Notes under the pieces: generated by a model
The model's database searches: none
Told to the model about the DNA's origin: nothing
What the model saw: the letters and a program-made list of their open reading frames with translations, nothing else
Translations under genes and position numbers: made by a program
In this document: in pieces, positions 1 through 6,778 of the stretch
How positions within the stretch are numbered: the stretch's first letter is position 1
Layout: each line of letters opens with the position of its first letter
Assembly (NCBI GenBank): GCA_036258135.1
Contig: DATAEG010000117.1
Span: 1-14,672, forward strand
Reading direction: 5' to 3'
Length of the DNA: 14,672 nucleotides
Source: DATAEG01 sp036258135
GTDB taxonomy: Bacteria; Actinomycetota; Actinomycetes; Mycobacteriales; Jatrophihabitantaceae

Positions 1-1148
1 TGGTCCAGGTCGAGGCCGATCGTGGCTCCCGGGGGCACGATGACGTTTTTGTCCAGGATGGCACGGCGGATCACCGCGCTCTTGCCGATCTCGACGCCCG
101 GCATGATGACCGAACCCTCGACGTAGGCGCCGTTGAGCACCTTGACGTTGGACGACAGCACCGAGCCGCGCACGGTGGACCCGGCCACGATCGCCCCGCT
201 GCTGACGATGGACTCCTGCGCGATGCCGCCCTCGACGAACTTGGCCGGCGGCATCTGCGGTGGGTTGGAGAAAATCGGCCAGGCGTAGTTGTAGAGGTTG
301 AAGATCGGGTGGACGGCCACGAGGTCCTGGTGCGCCTCGTAGTAGGCGTCCAGCGTTCCGACGTCACGCCAGTAGCCGCGGTCACGCATGGTTGCGCCGG
401 GCACGTCGTTGTCGCTGAAGTCGTAGACGTAGGCCGCGCCCTGGGTCACCATCATCGGCATGATGCTGCCGCCCATGTCGTGCACGGAGCCGTCGTCGGC
501 GGCGTCGGCCCGCAATGCCTCCATCAGCGCGGACGTAGTGAAGACGTAGTTGCCCATCGAGGCGAAGGTCTCGTCGGGTGAGCCGGGCAGGCCGGGCGGA
601 TCGGCCGGCTTCTCCAAGAACTGCTTGACCTTGTGCTCGGCATCGGAGTCGATAACCCCGAAGGAGCTGGCTTCGGACCGGGACACCCTGATGCCAGCCA
701 CGGTCACACCCGCGCCGGTCTCGATGTGCTGCGCCACCATCTGGCGCGGATCCATCCGGTAGACGTGGTCGGCACCGAACACTACGAGGTACTCGGGCTG
801 CTCGTCGACGATCAGGTTGGAGGACTGGAGGATGGCATCGGCGCTGCCGGTGTACCAACGCGGGCCGAGTCGTTGCTGCGCCGGGACGGGCGTCACGTAG
901 TTGCCGAGCATCGTCGACATGCGCCAGGTCTGGGTGATGTGCCGATCCAGCGAGTGCGACTTGTACTGGGTGAGCACGCAGATGCGCAGGTATCCGGCGT
1001 TGACCAGGTTCGACAACGCGAAGTCCACGAGTCGGTACGCGCCGGCGAACGGGACGGCCGGTTTGGCGCGGTCCGCGGTGAGGGGATACAGCCGTTTGCC
1101 TTCGCCACCGGCGAGGACGATGCCCAGAACGCGTGGCGCAGCAGCCAT
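1..1148 (-). CDS. glgC: Glucose-1-phosphate adenylyltransferase (3' end outside window)
   Basis: Makes ADP-glucose from ATP and glucose 1-phosphate in the cytosol, the activated donor for glycogen and maltose-1-phosphate synthesis. The 382 visible residues start MAAAPRVLGIVLAGGEGKRL. The nucleotide-binding GGEGKRL loop is at 14-20, the KP of the activator/substrate region at 29-30, the catalytic-type Asp in ADHVYRMD at about 127, and the glucose-1-phosphate-binding EKP at 179-181. The C-terminal third has the repetitive hexapeptide pattern of a left-handed beta-helix (SIVSSGAIVAGSTVRGSVLS and onwards). The family is about 400-410 aa, so roughly 20-25 residues are missing beyond base 1. The ATG was chosen because the conserved N-terminus begins just after it and a TATCGT box lies 6 nt upstream, which suggests a leaderless mRNA. 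It diverges from glgM across 67 bp, so donor synthesis and use sit on one shared control region. Identity is secure from whole-length similarity. Confidence 0.96.
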   Translation of the reverse strand, partial: MAAAPRVLGIVLAGGEGKRLYPLTADRAKPAVPFAGAYRLVDFALSNLVNAGYLRICVLTQYKSHSLDRHITQTWRMSTMLGNYVTPVPAQQRLGPRWYTGSADAILQSSNLIVDEQPEYLVVFGADHVYRMDPRQMVAQHIETGAGVTVAGIRVSRSEASSFGVIDSDAEHKVKQFLEKPADPPGLPGSPDETFASMGNYVFTTSALMEALRADAADDGSVHDMGGSIMPMMVTQGAAYVYDFSDNDVPGATMRDRGYWRDVGTLDAYYEAHQDLVAVHPIFNLYNYAWPIFSNPPQMPPAKFVEGGIAQESIVSSGAIVAGSTVRGSVLSSNVKVLNGAYVEGSVIMPGVEIGKSAVIRRAILDKNVIVPPGATIGLDLD

Positions 1149-1160
1149 GGATGGACGATA
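1149..1160 (-). promoter_or_regulatory. Putative leaderless -10 box of glgC
   Basis: On the minus strand TATCGT (1160-1155) is followed by 6 nt and then the glgC ATG. TANNNT at this distance is the usual actinobacterial arrangement for a transcript that begins at the start codon. No convincing -35 and no Shine-Dalgarno is visible. Inferred from sequence only. Confidence 0.5.
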
Positions 1161-1202
1161 TCCAGCCTGTCAGGTTGTCACTAGCCCTCTCCGACCTGGC
1201 GC

Positions 1203-1208
1203 TAGGGT
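1203..1208 (+). promoter_or_regulatory. Putative leaderless -10 box of glgM
   Basis: TAGGGT is followed by 7 nt and the GTG start at 1216. It fits TANNNT leaderless spacing, and no Shine-Dalgarno is seen. A TTGTCA at about 1175 is too far away (22 nt) to be a normal -35. Confidence 0.5.
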
Positions 1209-1215
1209 CCGTGCT

Positions 1216-2382
1216 GTGAAAGTCGGAGTGCTCACCCGCGAATACCCACCCGAGGTCTACGGCGGCGCCGGCGTGCACGTCGAGTTCCTCGTCCACGAGC
1301 TGCGCAAGCTCATCGACGTCGAAGTGCGTTGTTTCGGGGCGGCCCGTGACGAGCCCGGAGTGATCGGTTACGGCTCCCCGCCGGCTCTCGATCACGCCAA
1401 CTTCGCGCTCAAAGCGCTCGGCGTGGACGTGGAGATGGCGGCGTCCCTGGACGGCGTGGACATCGTCCATTCGCACACGTGGTACGCCAACGTGGCAGGC
1501 GTGCTGGGCGCTTTGCTGCACGACGTGCCGCACGTGCTGTCGGCGCACTCGCTGGAACCGGACCGGCCGTGGAAGGCCGAGCAGCTCGGCGGGGGCTACC
1601 GCATCTCGTCGTGGGCCGAGCGCGAGGCCTATGCCAGCGCCGACGCAATCATCGCCGTCAGCGCCGGTATGCGCACCGACATCCTCAAGGCCTACCCGTT
1701 CGTCAACCCGGACCGGCTCCACGTGATCTACAACGGGATCGACACCGACCTCTACCAGCCCGTGGACGGCACGGCCGCAGCCGAGAAGTACGGAGTCGAC
1801 CCGGACCGGCCCAGCGTCGTCTTCGTCGGCCGGATCACCCGCCAGAAGGGTGTCGGGCACCTCCTCGCTGCCGCCAAGGCGTTCGAGCCGGACATCCAGC
1901 TCGTCCTGTGCGCCGGCGCTCCGGACACCCGCGAGATTGCCGCGGCCACGGAGGCCACCGTGGCCGAGCTACGGGAGAGTCGCAGCGGCGTGATCTGGGT
2001 GCGGGAGATGCTGCCCCGCGAAGACGTCATCGGGCTGCTCTCCGAAGCCACCGTCTTCGCCTGCCCCTCGGTATACGAGCCGCTGGGCATCGTCAACCTC
2101 GAAGCCATGGCGTGCGGTACCGCAGTGGTGGCCAGCGCCGTCGGCGGGATCCCGGAGGTGGTGGCCGACGGGGAGACCGGCATCCTCGTCCCGTACGACG
2201 AGGCCAATCCCGCTGGCCTGGAGGAGGGCCTGGCCGCGGCGATAAACCGGGTCTGTACCGATCCGGAGCTGGCCACCCGCCTGGGGGTTGCGGGACGGCA
2301 GCGCGCGGTGGAGGAGTTCGGCTGGGCCCACATCGCCGAGCGCACCGTCGATCTGTACCGCGGGCTGGTCAGGGTCGGGTGA
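1216..2382 (+). CDS. glgM: GT4 glycogen synthase / alpha-maltose-1-phosphate synthase
   Basis: Retaining GT-B glucosyltransferase of the actinobacterial GlgA type (388 aa, close to the 387 aa recalled for M. tuberculosis Rv1212c). In mycobacteria this enzyme uses ADP-glucose and glucose 1-phosphate to make maltose 1-phosphate for the GlgE pathway, so many databases still call it glgA. Seen here: an N-terminal acceptor domain beginning KVGVLTREYPPEVYGGAGVH with its glycine-rich loop; an HSHTWYAN segment; donor-binding Arg206 and Lys211 in GRITRQKG; and the E-x7-E motif at Glu288 and Glu296 in EPLGIVNLEAMACGTAVV. The GTG at 1216 was preferred over an open frame reaching upstream to 901, because the family's N-terminus starts here and the upstream part lies antisense to glgC. 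Divergent from glgC. The glgM role rather than plain glgA is inferred from the family. Confidence 0.93.
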   Translation: MKVGVLTREYPPEVYGGAGVHVEFLVHELRKLIDVEVRCFGAARDEPGVIGYGSPPALDHANFALKALGVDVEMAASLDGVDIVHSHTWYANVAGVLGALLHDVPHVLSAHSLEPDRPWKAEQLGGGYRISSWAEREAYASADAIIAVSAGMRTDILKAYPFVNPDRLHVIYNGIDTDLYQPVDGTAAAEKYGVDPDRPSVVFVGRITRQKGVGHLLAAAKAFEPDIQLVLCAGAPDTREIAAATEATVAELRESRSGVIWVREMLPREDVIGLLSEATVFACPSVYEPLGIVNLEAMACGTAVVASAVGGIPEVVADGETGILVPYDEANPAGLEEGLAAAINRVCTDPELATRLGVAGRQRAVEEFGWAHIAERTVDLYRGLVRVG

Positions 2383-2386
2383 GACT

Positions 2387-2428
2387 GGTGGCCCCGGACC
2401 GTCCTCGCGGATCGGTGCCGGAGCCACC
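2387..2428. terminator. Imperfect hairpin between convergent glgM and DUF3117 gene
   Basis: GGTGGC-C-CCGG-ACC at 2387-2400 pairs with GGT-G-CCGG-A-GCCACC at 2414-2428, with one mismatch, one bulge and a 13-nt loop. It lies in the 65-bp gap between two convergent stop codons, so it could end transcription from both sides. There is no T-tract, which is common in high-GC actinobacteria. Confidence 0.45.
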
Positions 2429-2447
2429 CAAGCGGTTCAGATTGTGA

Positions 2448-2615
2448 TCAGCTGACGGCCGCCTTGAGAGCGTCGCCCAGTTCGGTCGCCTCGTCCGCCG
2501 ACAGCTCGACGACCAGCCTGCCGCCTCCTTCCAGCGGGACGCGCATGACCAGGCCGCGTCCTTCCTTGGTGACCTCCATTGGGCCGTCGCCCGTGCGCGG
2601 CTTCATGGCCGCCAT
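2448..2615 (-). CDS. DUF3117 small conserved actinobacterial protein
   Basis: A 55-aa protein, MAAMKPRTGDGPMEVTKEGR onwards, ending ADEATELGDALKAAVS. It matches the DUF3117 family (Rv1211-like), which is nearly universal in Actinobacteria and of unknown function. A short basic N-terminus is followed by what reads as a beta-hairpin (RGLVMRVPLEGGGRLVVELS) and a C-terminal helix. No catalytic motif, membrane segment or cysteine is present. The frame is open for 38 further codons upstream, but the ATG at 2615 has a strong GGAGGAGG 5 nt upstream and matches the family's start. It is convergent with glgM, as I recall for M. tuberculosis. The 148 bp up to the divergent crotonase start hold a TAGACT box on this strand near 2745-2750, which would give a leader of roughly 120 nt. 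Confidence 0.9.
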   Translation of the reverse strand: MAAMKPRTGDGPMEVTKEGRGLVMRVPLEGGGRLVVELSADEATELGDALKAAVS

Positions 2616-2620
2616 GTCTG

Positions 2621-2628
2621 CCTCCTCC
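2621..2628 (-). promoter_or_regulatory. Strong Shine-Dalgarno of the DUF3117 gene
   Basis: GGAGGAGG on the minus strand lies 5 nt before the ATG at 2615 and decides the start. It is the strongest ribosome binding site in the window, where many other genes lack one. Confidence 0.85.
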
Positions 2629-2763
2629 AACGGGCACCAGCGCCCGAGTGCGTAACCGATGATGCGTGCGCCTCGCCCTGACCGCCCACGCCGGGCCTGC
2701 GCTCTGCCACCATTGTTCCGCATGGGCACGCGGGCCGGAAACTGAGTCTAGTGGGGAGCGGTC

Positions 2764-3573
2764 ATGGCTGACACGGCGAACGCAGCGGACCAGCCGGTCC
2801 TCGTCGAGCGGACCGGCGCGGTGGCCACTATCACGCTCAACCGGCCGGCCTCGATGAACTCCATGTCGGTGGTTCTGAAGGAGCGGCTGCTGGCCGCGCT
2901 CACGGATGTGGCCACCGACGCCACTATCCGCGCTGTTGTCCTCACCGGGGCCGGATCGGCATTCTGCGTCGGGCAGGACCTCAAAGAGCACGTCGCCCTG
3001 ATCGAGAGCGGCGACCCGGCGCCGCTGGCGACGGTCGAGAAGCACTTCAACCCGATCGTGCTGGCCGTCGTCCAGATGGCGAAACCTGTCGTGGCGGCGG
3101 TCAACGGCATGGCCGCTGGCGCCGGCGCCTCGCTCGCGTTCGCCTGTGACTTTCGGGTCGCCGACGCGCGTGCCCGGTTCCTGCTCGCGTTCGCGGGAGT
3201 GGGGCTGGCGCTCGACACGGGTGCGTCCTGGACGCTGCCCCGGCTCATCGGTTCCGGACGGGCGTTGGCCATGTCGATCCTGGCCGAACCGGTAGACGCG
3301 GCGGCGGCGCTGGAGATGGGCATGGTGAGTGCCGTCGTCCCCGAGGGACGCGCGCGGGAGGAGGCGCAGGCGCTGGCGGCACGGCTGGCCGAGGGGCCGA
3401 CGCTCGCCTACGCGGCCATCAAGCAGCAGATCGCGTCGGCGGCCGGATCAACACTGACCGAGGCACTGGAGCTGGAGGCCAAGCTTCAGGCCGAGTGCGG
3501 ACAGTCCGAGGACCATCCCGCCGCCGCGCGCGCCTTCGTGGCCAAGGAGCCGCCCCGGTTCGTCGGCCACTAA
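2764..3573 (+). CDS. Enoyl-CoA hydratase/isomerase family protein (PaaG-like)
   Basis: Crotonase-superfamily protein of 269 aa acting on an acyl-CoA thioester in the cytosol. Family marks: ITLNRPASMNSM at 23-34; oxyanion-hole loop AGSAFCVGQDL at about 63-73; and the second oxyanion element NGMAAGAGASLAFACDF at 114-130. The two glutamates of classical hydratases are absent: Ser/Ala stands where Glu144 of rat crotonase aligns, and Phe where Glu164 aligns. Instead Asp151 in GLALDTGASWTLPRL aligns with the catalytic Asp of PaaG-type isomerases. This favours isomerisation of a ring-epoxide or double bond over water addition, but the substrate is not known and no other paa genes are near. Starts at ATG with GGGAG upstream. 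Its stop overlaps the convergent tag stop by 4 bp. It stands alone on the plus strand between two minus-strand genes, so it may be an insertion into a conserved neighbourhood. Confidence 0.88.
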   Translation: MADTANAADQPVLVERTGAVATITLNRPASMNSMSVVLKERLLAALTDVATDATIRAVVLTGAGSAFCVGQDLKEHVALIESGDPAPLATVEKHFNPIVLAVVQMAKPVVAAVNGMAAGAGASLAFACDFRVADARARFLLAFAGVGLALDTGASWTLPRLIGSGRALAMSILAEPVDAAAALEMGMVSAVVPEGRAREEAQALAARLAEGPTLAYAAIKQQIASAAGSTLTEALELEAKLQAECGQSEDHPAAARAFVAKEPPRFVGH

Positions 3574-4121
3574 GCGCTGGCGCGCCAGCAGCCGACCACG
3601 TGGTCGTCGACCATGCCGGTGGCTTGCATGAGCGCATACGCCGTGGTGGGACCGACGAAGCGCAAGCCGCGGCGGCGCAACTCCTTAGCCATCGCTGCCG
3701 ACTCCGGGCTGACGGACGCGATCTCGCCCAGGGCGCGCGGCCGCCGATGCCGGGCCGGTGCGAAGGACCAGAGCAGCGCGTCGAGATCGTCGACGCTGGC
3801 CCGGATGGCCCGCGCGTTGGCCACGGTGGCCTCGATCTTGGCCCGATTCCGCACGATACCGGGATCCCGCAGCAACGATTCGATCCGACCGGCGTCGAAA
3901 CCGGCGACCGCGTCAACGTCGAAATCGGCGAACGCGGCCCGGAACCCGGGCCTTTTGCGCAGGATGATCAACCACGACAGTCCAGACTGGAACGCCTCCA
4001 GCGACAGCCGTTCGAACAGCGCCCGCTCGCCATGCAGCGGACGGCCCCACTCGTCATCGTGGTAAGCGACGTACTCGGGCGCGGAGGTGGCCCAGCGGCA
4101 CCGAGGCAGATCGGCGGTCAC
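3570..4121 (-). CDS. tag: DNA-3-methyladenine glycosylase I
   Basis: Base-excision repair enzyme that removes 3-methyladenine from alkylated DNA. At 183 aa it is close to E. coli Tag (187 aa). Seen: N-terminal CRW and YHDDEWG with zinc ligands Cys8 and His21; the catalytic-type Glu42 in LEAFQSGLSW; and C-terminal zinc ligands His174 and Cys178 in DDHVVGC. It begins at a GTG that overlaps the stop of the upstream DivIVA-like gene (GTGA, 4118-4121), so the two are probably translationally coupled. The same adjacency exists in M. tuberculosis (Rv1209 and tagA), from memory. Its TAG stop shares bases with the TAA stop of the convergent crotonase gene. Zinc and catalytic residues are all present, so it should be active. 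Confidence 0.95.
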   Translation of the reverse strand: MTADLPRCRWATSAPEYVAYHDDEWGRPLHGERALFERLSLEAFQSGLSWLIILRKRPGFRAAFADFDVDAVAGFDAGRIESLLRDPGIVRNRAKIEATVANARAIRASVDDLDALLWSFAPARHRRPRALGEIASVSPESAAMAKELRRRGLRFVGPTTAYALMQATGMVDDHVVGCWRASA

Positions 4122-4453
4122 TCCCCCAGCTTCTCCGACGCCTCTGACGGGGCGGGCTCGGCCGGACGGGTCAGCTCGGCCAGGCGCCGGTCGCGCAACT
4201 CGAGCTCAACCGCGAGCCGGTCGAGCACGGCGTCCACCTCGGTCATGCGGTACCCGCGCAGCGCCACGGGTAGCCGGATACGCGCGACGTCCTCGGCCAC
4301 CAGCTGCCCGGTGGCGGGCAGCCCGTCCGGAATCACATCGGCGACCACCACAGGGGCGATCATCCGGCCGGGCGGCAGAAAGACGATCAGCAGCGCGACG
4401 ATCGCCGCGGCCACCGCCACCGCGATCAGCCCGTAGAACAGCAGGGTTGCCAC
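4118..4453 (-). CDS. DivIVA-domain small membrane protein
   Basis: A 111-aa protein resembling Rv1209-type DivIVA-like proteins. Residues about 3-26 (LLFYGLIAVAVAAAIVALLI and on) form one N-terminal membrane helix. Residues about 59-93 (RLPVALRGYRMTEVDAVLDR and on, to RRLAEL) look like the DivIVA N-terminal motif with its short following coiled coil. The tail is acidic and Pro/Ala-rich. DivIVA proteins mark poles and septa; whether this short form does so is not known. The GTG at 4453 has no clear Shine-Dalgarno and may be leaderless. An 8-bp ACGATCGT palindrome (4457-4464) sits just upstream. Coupled by GTGA overlap to tag. In mycobacteria gpgS lies on the upstream side; it is missing here. 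Confidence 0.75.
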   Translation of the reverse strand: MATLLFYGLIAVAVAAAIVALLIVFLPPGRMIAPVVVADVIPDGLPATGQLVAEDVARIRLPVALRGYRMTEVDAVLDRLAVELELRDRRLAELTRPAEPAPSEASEKLGE

Positions 4454-4504
4454 CAGACGATCGTGTCACGGCCGCCGCCCATCGGCGCGTGGCACGCTGG
4501 CCAG

Positions 4505-5383
4505 GTGCCACAGCCGACGGACTTGGTGCTCGGTCCGGTCCGCCTGCGACCGGCGGAGCTGGCGGTCATGGCCATCGTGAACCGCACGCCGGACTCCTTC
4601 GACGACCGCGGCGCGAACCTGGACCTCGCCGACGCCCGCGATGCGGTGCGCCGTGCCGTGGACGAGGGCGCGGTCATCGTCGACATAGGCGGGGTCCGGG
4701 CCGGCAGCGTCGGTGCCCGGGTCGACGAGGACGAGGAGTTGGCCCGCGTGCTGCCCGTCGTAGAGTTCGCGCGCAGCGCCTATCCCGACGTGGCCATCAG
4801 CGTGGACACCTGGCGCTCCGGCGTGGCCCGAGCCGCGGCGGCCGCCGGCGCGGACCTCGTCAACGACACTTGGCAGGGTGCGGATCAGGACGTGGTGGCC
4901 GTTGCCGCCGACACGGGCCTGGGGCTGGTGTGCAGCCACACGGGCGGCCTCCCGCCGCGCACCGATCCACATCAGGTGGACTACGACGACGTGGTCGCCG
5001 ATGTCGTGGCGACGGTCACCGCGGCCGCCGAGAGCGCTGTGGCCGCCGGCGTCCGAGCCGACGGCATCCTCGTCGACCCAACCCACGACTTCGGCAAGAC
5101 GACATACGACTCGCTGGAGCTGACTAGCCGACTGGACGAGCTCGTGGCCGCCGGATGGCCCGTCCTGGTGGCGCTCTCCCGCAAGGACTTCGTGGGCGAG
5201 ACCCTCGGTCTTCCGGCTAGTGAACGTCTGGAGGGCACGCTGGCCGCGACCGCCGTCTCGGCGTGGCTCGGGGCCCGGGTGTTCCGGGCCCACGACGTGC
5301 AGGCCACCCGCCGGGTGCTCGACATGGTGGCCAGCATCATCGGCAGCCGCCCGCCTACCGCCGCCCGCCGCGGTTTGGGCTGA
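4505..5383 (+). CDS. folP2: Dihydropteroate synthase homologue, FolP2 type
   Basis: TIM-barrel protein of the pterin-binding family, 292 aa from this GTG. Seen: MAIVNRTPDSF at 22-32; ISVDTWRSGVARAAAAAGAD and NDTW in the middle; VDPTHDFGKTTYDSLEL; ALSRKDFVGETLG; and C-terminal GARVFRAHDV followed by TRRVLDMVASI. The canonical DHPS loop GGESTRPG, which contacts p-aminobenzoate, is replaced by GGVRAGS at about 62-68. The same change occurs in mycobacterial FolP2, which is reported not to supply DHPS activity. I therefore call it FolP2-like; its true reaction is unknown. The start is uncertain: GTG at 4463 (14 codons earlier) is also open but would leave only 9 bp to the divergent DivIVA-like gene, and the homologues I recall have short N-termini before MAIVNRT. 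Its 3' end overlaps the convergent LOG gene by 29 bp. It is inverted relative to the mycobacterial order. Confidence 0.86.
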   Translation: MPQPTDLVLGPVRLRPAELAVMAIVNRTPDSFDDRGANLDLADARDAVRRAVDEGAVIVDIGGVRAGSVGARVDEDEELARVLPVVEFARSAYPDVAISVDTWRSGVARAAAAAGADLVNDTWQGADQDVVAVAADTGLGLVCSHTGGLPPRTDPHQVDYDDVVADVVATVTAAAESAVAAGVRADGILVDPTHDFGKTTYDSLELTSRLDELVAAGWPVLVALSRKDFVGETLGLPASERLEGTLAATAVSAWLGARVFRAHDVQATRRVLDMVASIIGSRPPTAARRGLG

Positions 5384-5924
5384 TCAGCTCGGCCTCGATC
5401 ACGTCCAGTGCACTGCTGGCGTCAGTCACCACATGCAGGGCGGCCAACGCCTCGCTGCGCACGAACCCGGCCGCGCGCAGGTGCTCTACCAGCGCCAGCA
5501 GGGGTGCGTAGAAGTCGAACGCATTCAGCAGCACGACGGGCTTGCGGTGCATCAGAAGGTAGCGCGACGTCCAGATCTCGAAGAGCTCCTCCATCGTCCC
5601 GAGGCCACCCGGCAGGACGAGGAAGGCGTCGGCGCGCGCCTCCATGAGAGCCTTTCGCTCGCGCATCGTCTCGACGATGTGCAGCTCCGTCGATGCCTCA
5701 TCGGCGATCTCGCTGTCGACGAGCGACCGTGGGATGACCCCGACGGTGCTCGACCCGCCCATGCGCACCGCACTCGCCACAGCGCCCATCATCGACGTCC
5801 GACCGCCGCCGGAGACCAGCGAGTAGCCGCGAGCCGCGATCAGCGTGCCCACCTGCGCCGCGAGGTCGAGGTACGCCGCATCGATGGTGGGCACCGAGGC
5901 GCAGTAGACGCAGATCGCGGGCAT
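5355..5924 (-). CDS. LOG family protein (cytokinin riboside 5'-monophosphate phosphoribohydrolase type)
   Basis: Rossmann-fold LOG protein of 189 aa. It matches the Rv1205 type, which releases free adenine-type cytokinins from their riboside monophosphates; some bacterial members act on AMP. Motifs: an N-terminal ICVYCAS strand-loop; the glycine-rich SGGGRTSMMGAV at 38-49; the conserved Arg/Lys in MRERK at 87-91; and PGGLGTMEE at 105-113, the signature PGGxGTxxE phosphate-binding motif with its catalytic-type Glu. It begins 3 bp after the stop of the second LOG-like gene, so it is the last gene of a dapE - LOG-like - LOG operon. The C-terminus (ISPNRGGRR) is encoded antisense to the end of folP2. 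No Shine-Dalgarno is evident. Confidence 0.9.
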   Translation of the reverse strand: MPAICVYCASVPTIDAAYLDLAAQVGTLIAARGYSLVSGGGRTSMMGAVASAVRMGGSSTVGVIPRSLVDSEIADEASTELHIVETMRERKALMEARADAFLVLPGGLGTMEELFEIWTSRYLLMHRKPVVLLNAFDFYAPLLALVEHLRAAGFVRSEALAALHVVTDASSALDVIEAELISPNRGGRR

Positions 5925-5927
5925 CGG

Positions 5928-6764
5928 CTATTGGGCGTCGCTGGCGCCGGCCAACCGGCCCTGCTGTTCGGCGAGATGCTCGGTGGCCGCCTGGTCGGAC
6001 TGCTGGTGCGCTGAGGCATTGATGAGCGAGACGACCTCATGGACGTCGTCGGTGACGCTCAGCAGATCGGGATCGGCGGGGCTGATCTTGCCGGCCGGCA
6101 GAACCGTTCCCCTGATCCACTTCATCAACCCGGACCAGTACTCGATACCGAACAGGATGACCGGGAACCGGGTGACCTTGCGCGTCTGCACCAGAGTGAT
6201 GGCCTCGAACAGCTCGTCCAGTGTGCCGAAACCGCCGGGCAGGATGACGAACGCCTGCGCGTACTTGACGAACATCGTCTTGCGGGCGAAGAAGTAGCGG
6301 AAGTTCAGCCCCAGGTCGACCCACTCGTTGATGGTCTGCTCGAACGGCAGCTCGATGCCGAGCCCCACCGAGACACCGCCGGCCTGGGACGCGCCCTTGT
6401 TGACCGCTTCCATCGTGCCCGGGCCACCCCCGGTGATGACCGCGTACCCCGCCTCGGCGAGCGCGGTGCCGAGCCGCACGCCCGCGTGGTACTCCGGTGA
6501 ATCCCGCCTCGCGCGGGCTGAGCCGAACACCGAGACCGCCCGTCCGAGCTCGGCCAGTAGCCCGAAGCCCTCGACGAACTCGGCCTGGATGCGCAGCACG
6601 CGCCACGGATCGGTGTGTACCCAGTCGCTCGGGCCGCGGTGGTCGAGCAAGTGCTGATCGGTTGTCCCGGGCGGTATCTGCGCCCGGCGCAGCACGATCG
6701 GCCCGCGATGATGCTCACGTTCCCGCCCGTCGGTGGGACTGACGGGCTCCGGTTCCCTGGTCAC
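5928..6764 (-). CDS. TIGR00730-type LOG-like Rossmann protein with N-terminal extension
   Basis: A second LOG-family protein, 278 aa. Residues 1-75 form an extension: a charged start (TREPEPVSPTDGREREHHRG) and a segment with DWVHTDPWRVLRIQAEFVEGF typical of the longer actinobacterial paralogue. Then come the Rossmann domain with SVFGSARA at 78-85, TGGGPGTMEAVNKGA at 111-125, Arg161-Lys162 in FFARKTMFV, and PGGFGTLDE at 176-184. The phosphate-binding and Glu residues are intact, so nucleotide-monophosphate hydrolysis is plausible. The substrate is not known, and it differs strongly from the neighbouring LOG. The tail (after about 250) is Gln/Ala-rich. The GTG at 6764 lies 11 bp after the dapE stop. 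A TAGCGT box overlapping that stop sits 8 nt before the GTG, so it may also have its own leaderless promoter. Confidence 0.88.
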   Translation of the reverse strand: MTREPEPVSPTDGREREHHRGPIVLRRAQIPPGTTDQHLLDHRGPSDWVHTDPWRVLRIQAEFVEGFGLLAELGRAVSVFGSARARRDSPEYHAGVRLGTALAEAGYAVITGGGPGTMEAVNKGASQAGGVSVGLGIELPFEQTINEWVDLGLNFRYFFARKTMFVKYAQAFVILPGGFGTLDELFEAITLVQTRKVTRFPVILFGIEYWSGLMKWIRGTVLPAGKISPADPDLLSVTDDVHEVVSLINASAHQQSDQAATEHLAEQQGRLAGASDAQ

Positions 6765-6772
6765 GGCCCGCG

Positions 6773-6778
6773 ACGCTA
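6773..6778 (-). promoter_or_regulatory. Possible internal leaderless -10 box for the LOG-like gene
   Basis: Minus-strand TAGCGT, whose TAG is the dapE stop, is followed by 8 nt and then the GTG at 6764. It fits TANNNT but is the weaker kind of case, because read-through from dapE would also serve. Confidence 0.3.

Noticed and set aside
901..1215. Upstream extension of the glgM frame
   Set aside because: It is antisense to the conserved 5' part of glgC, and the glycogen synthase family starts at the KVGVLTREYPP segment.
382..1860. Long minus-strand frame across glgC and glgM
   Set aside because: Shadow frame: composition is that of noncoding high-GC frames, and it conflicts with two certain genes.
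4457..4464. ACGATCGT palindrome between the DivIVA-like gene and folP2 as an operator
   Set aside because: Only 8 bp, expected by chance in this composition, and no second copy seen.
4087..5127. Long Arg/Gly/Pro-rich plus-strand frame
   Set aside because: Out-of-frame shadow of the DivIVA-like gene and folP2.
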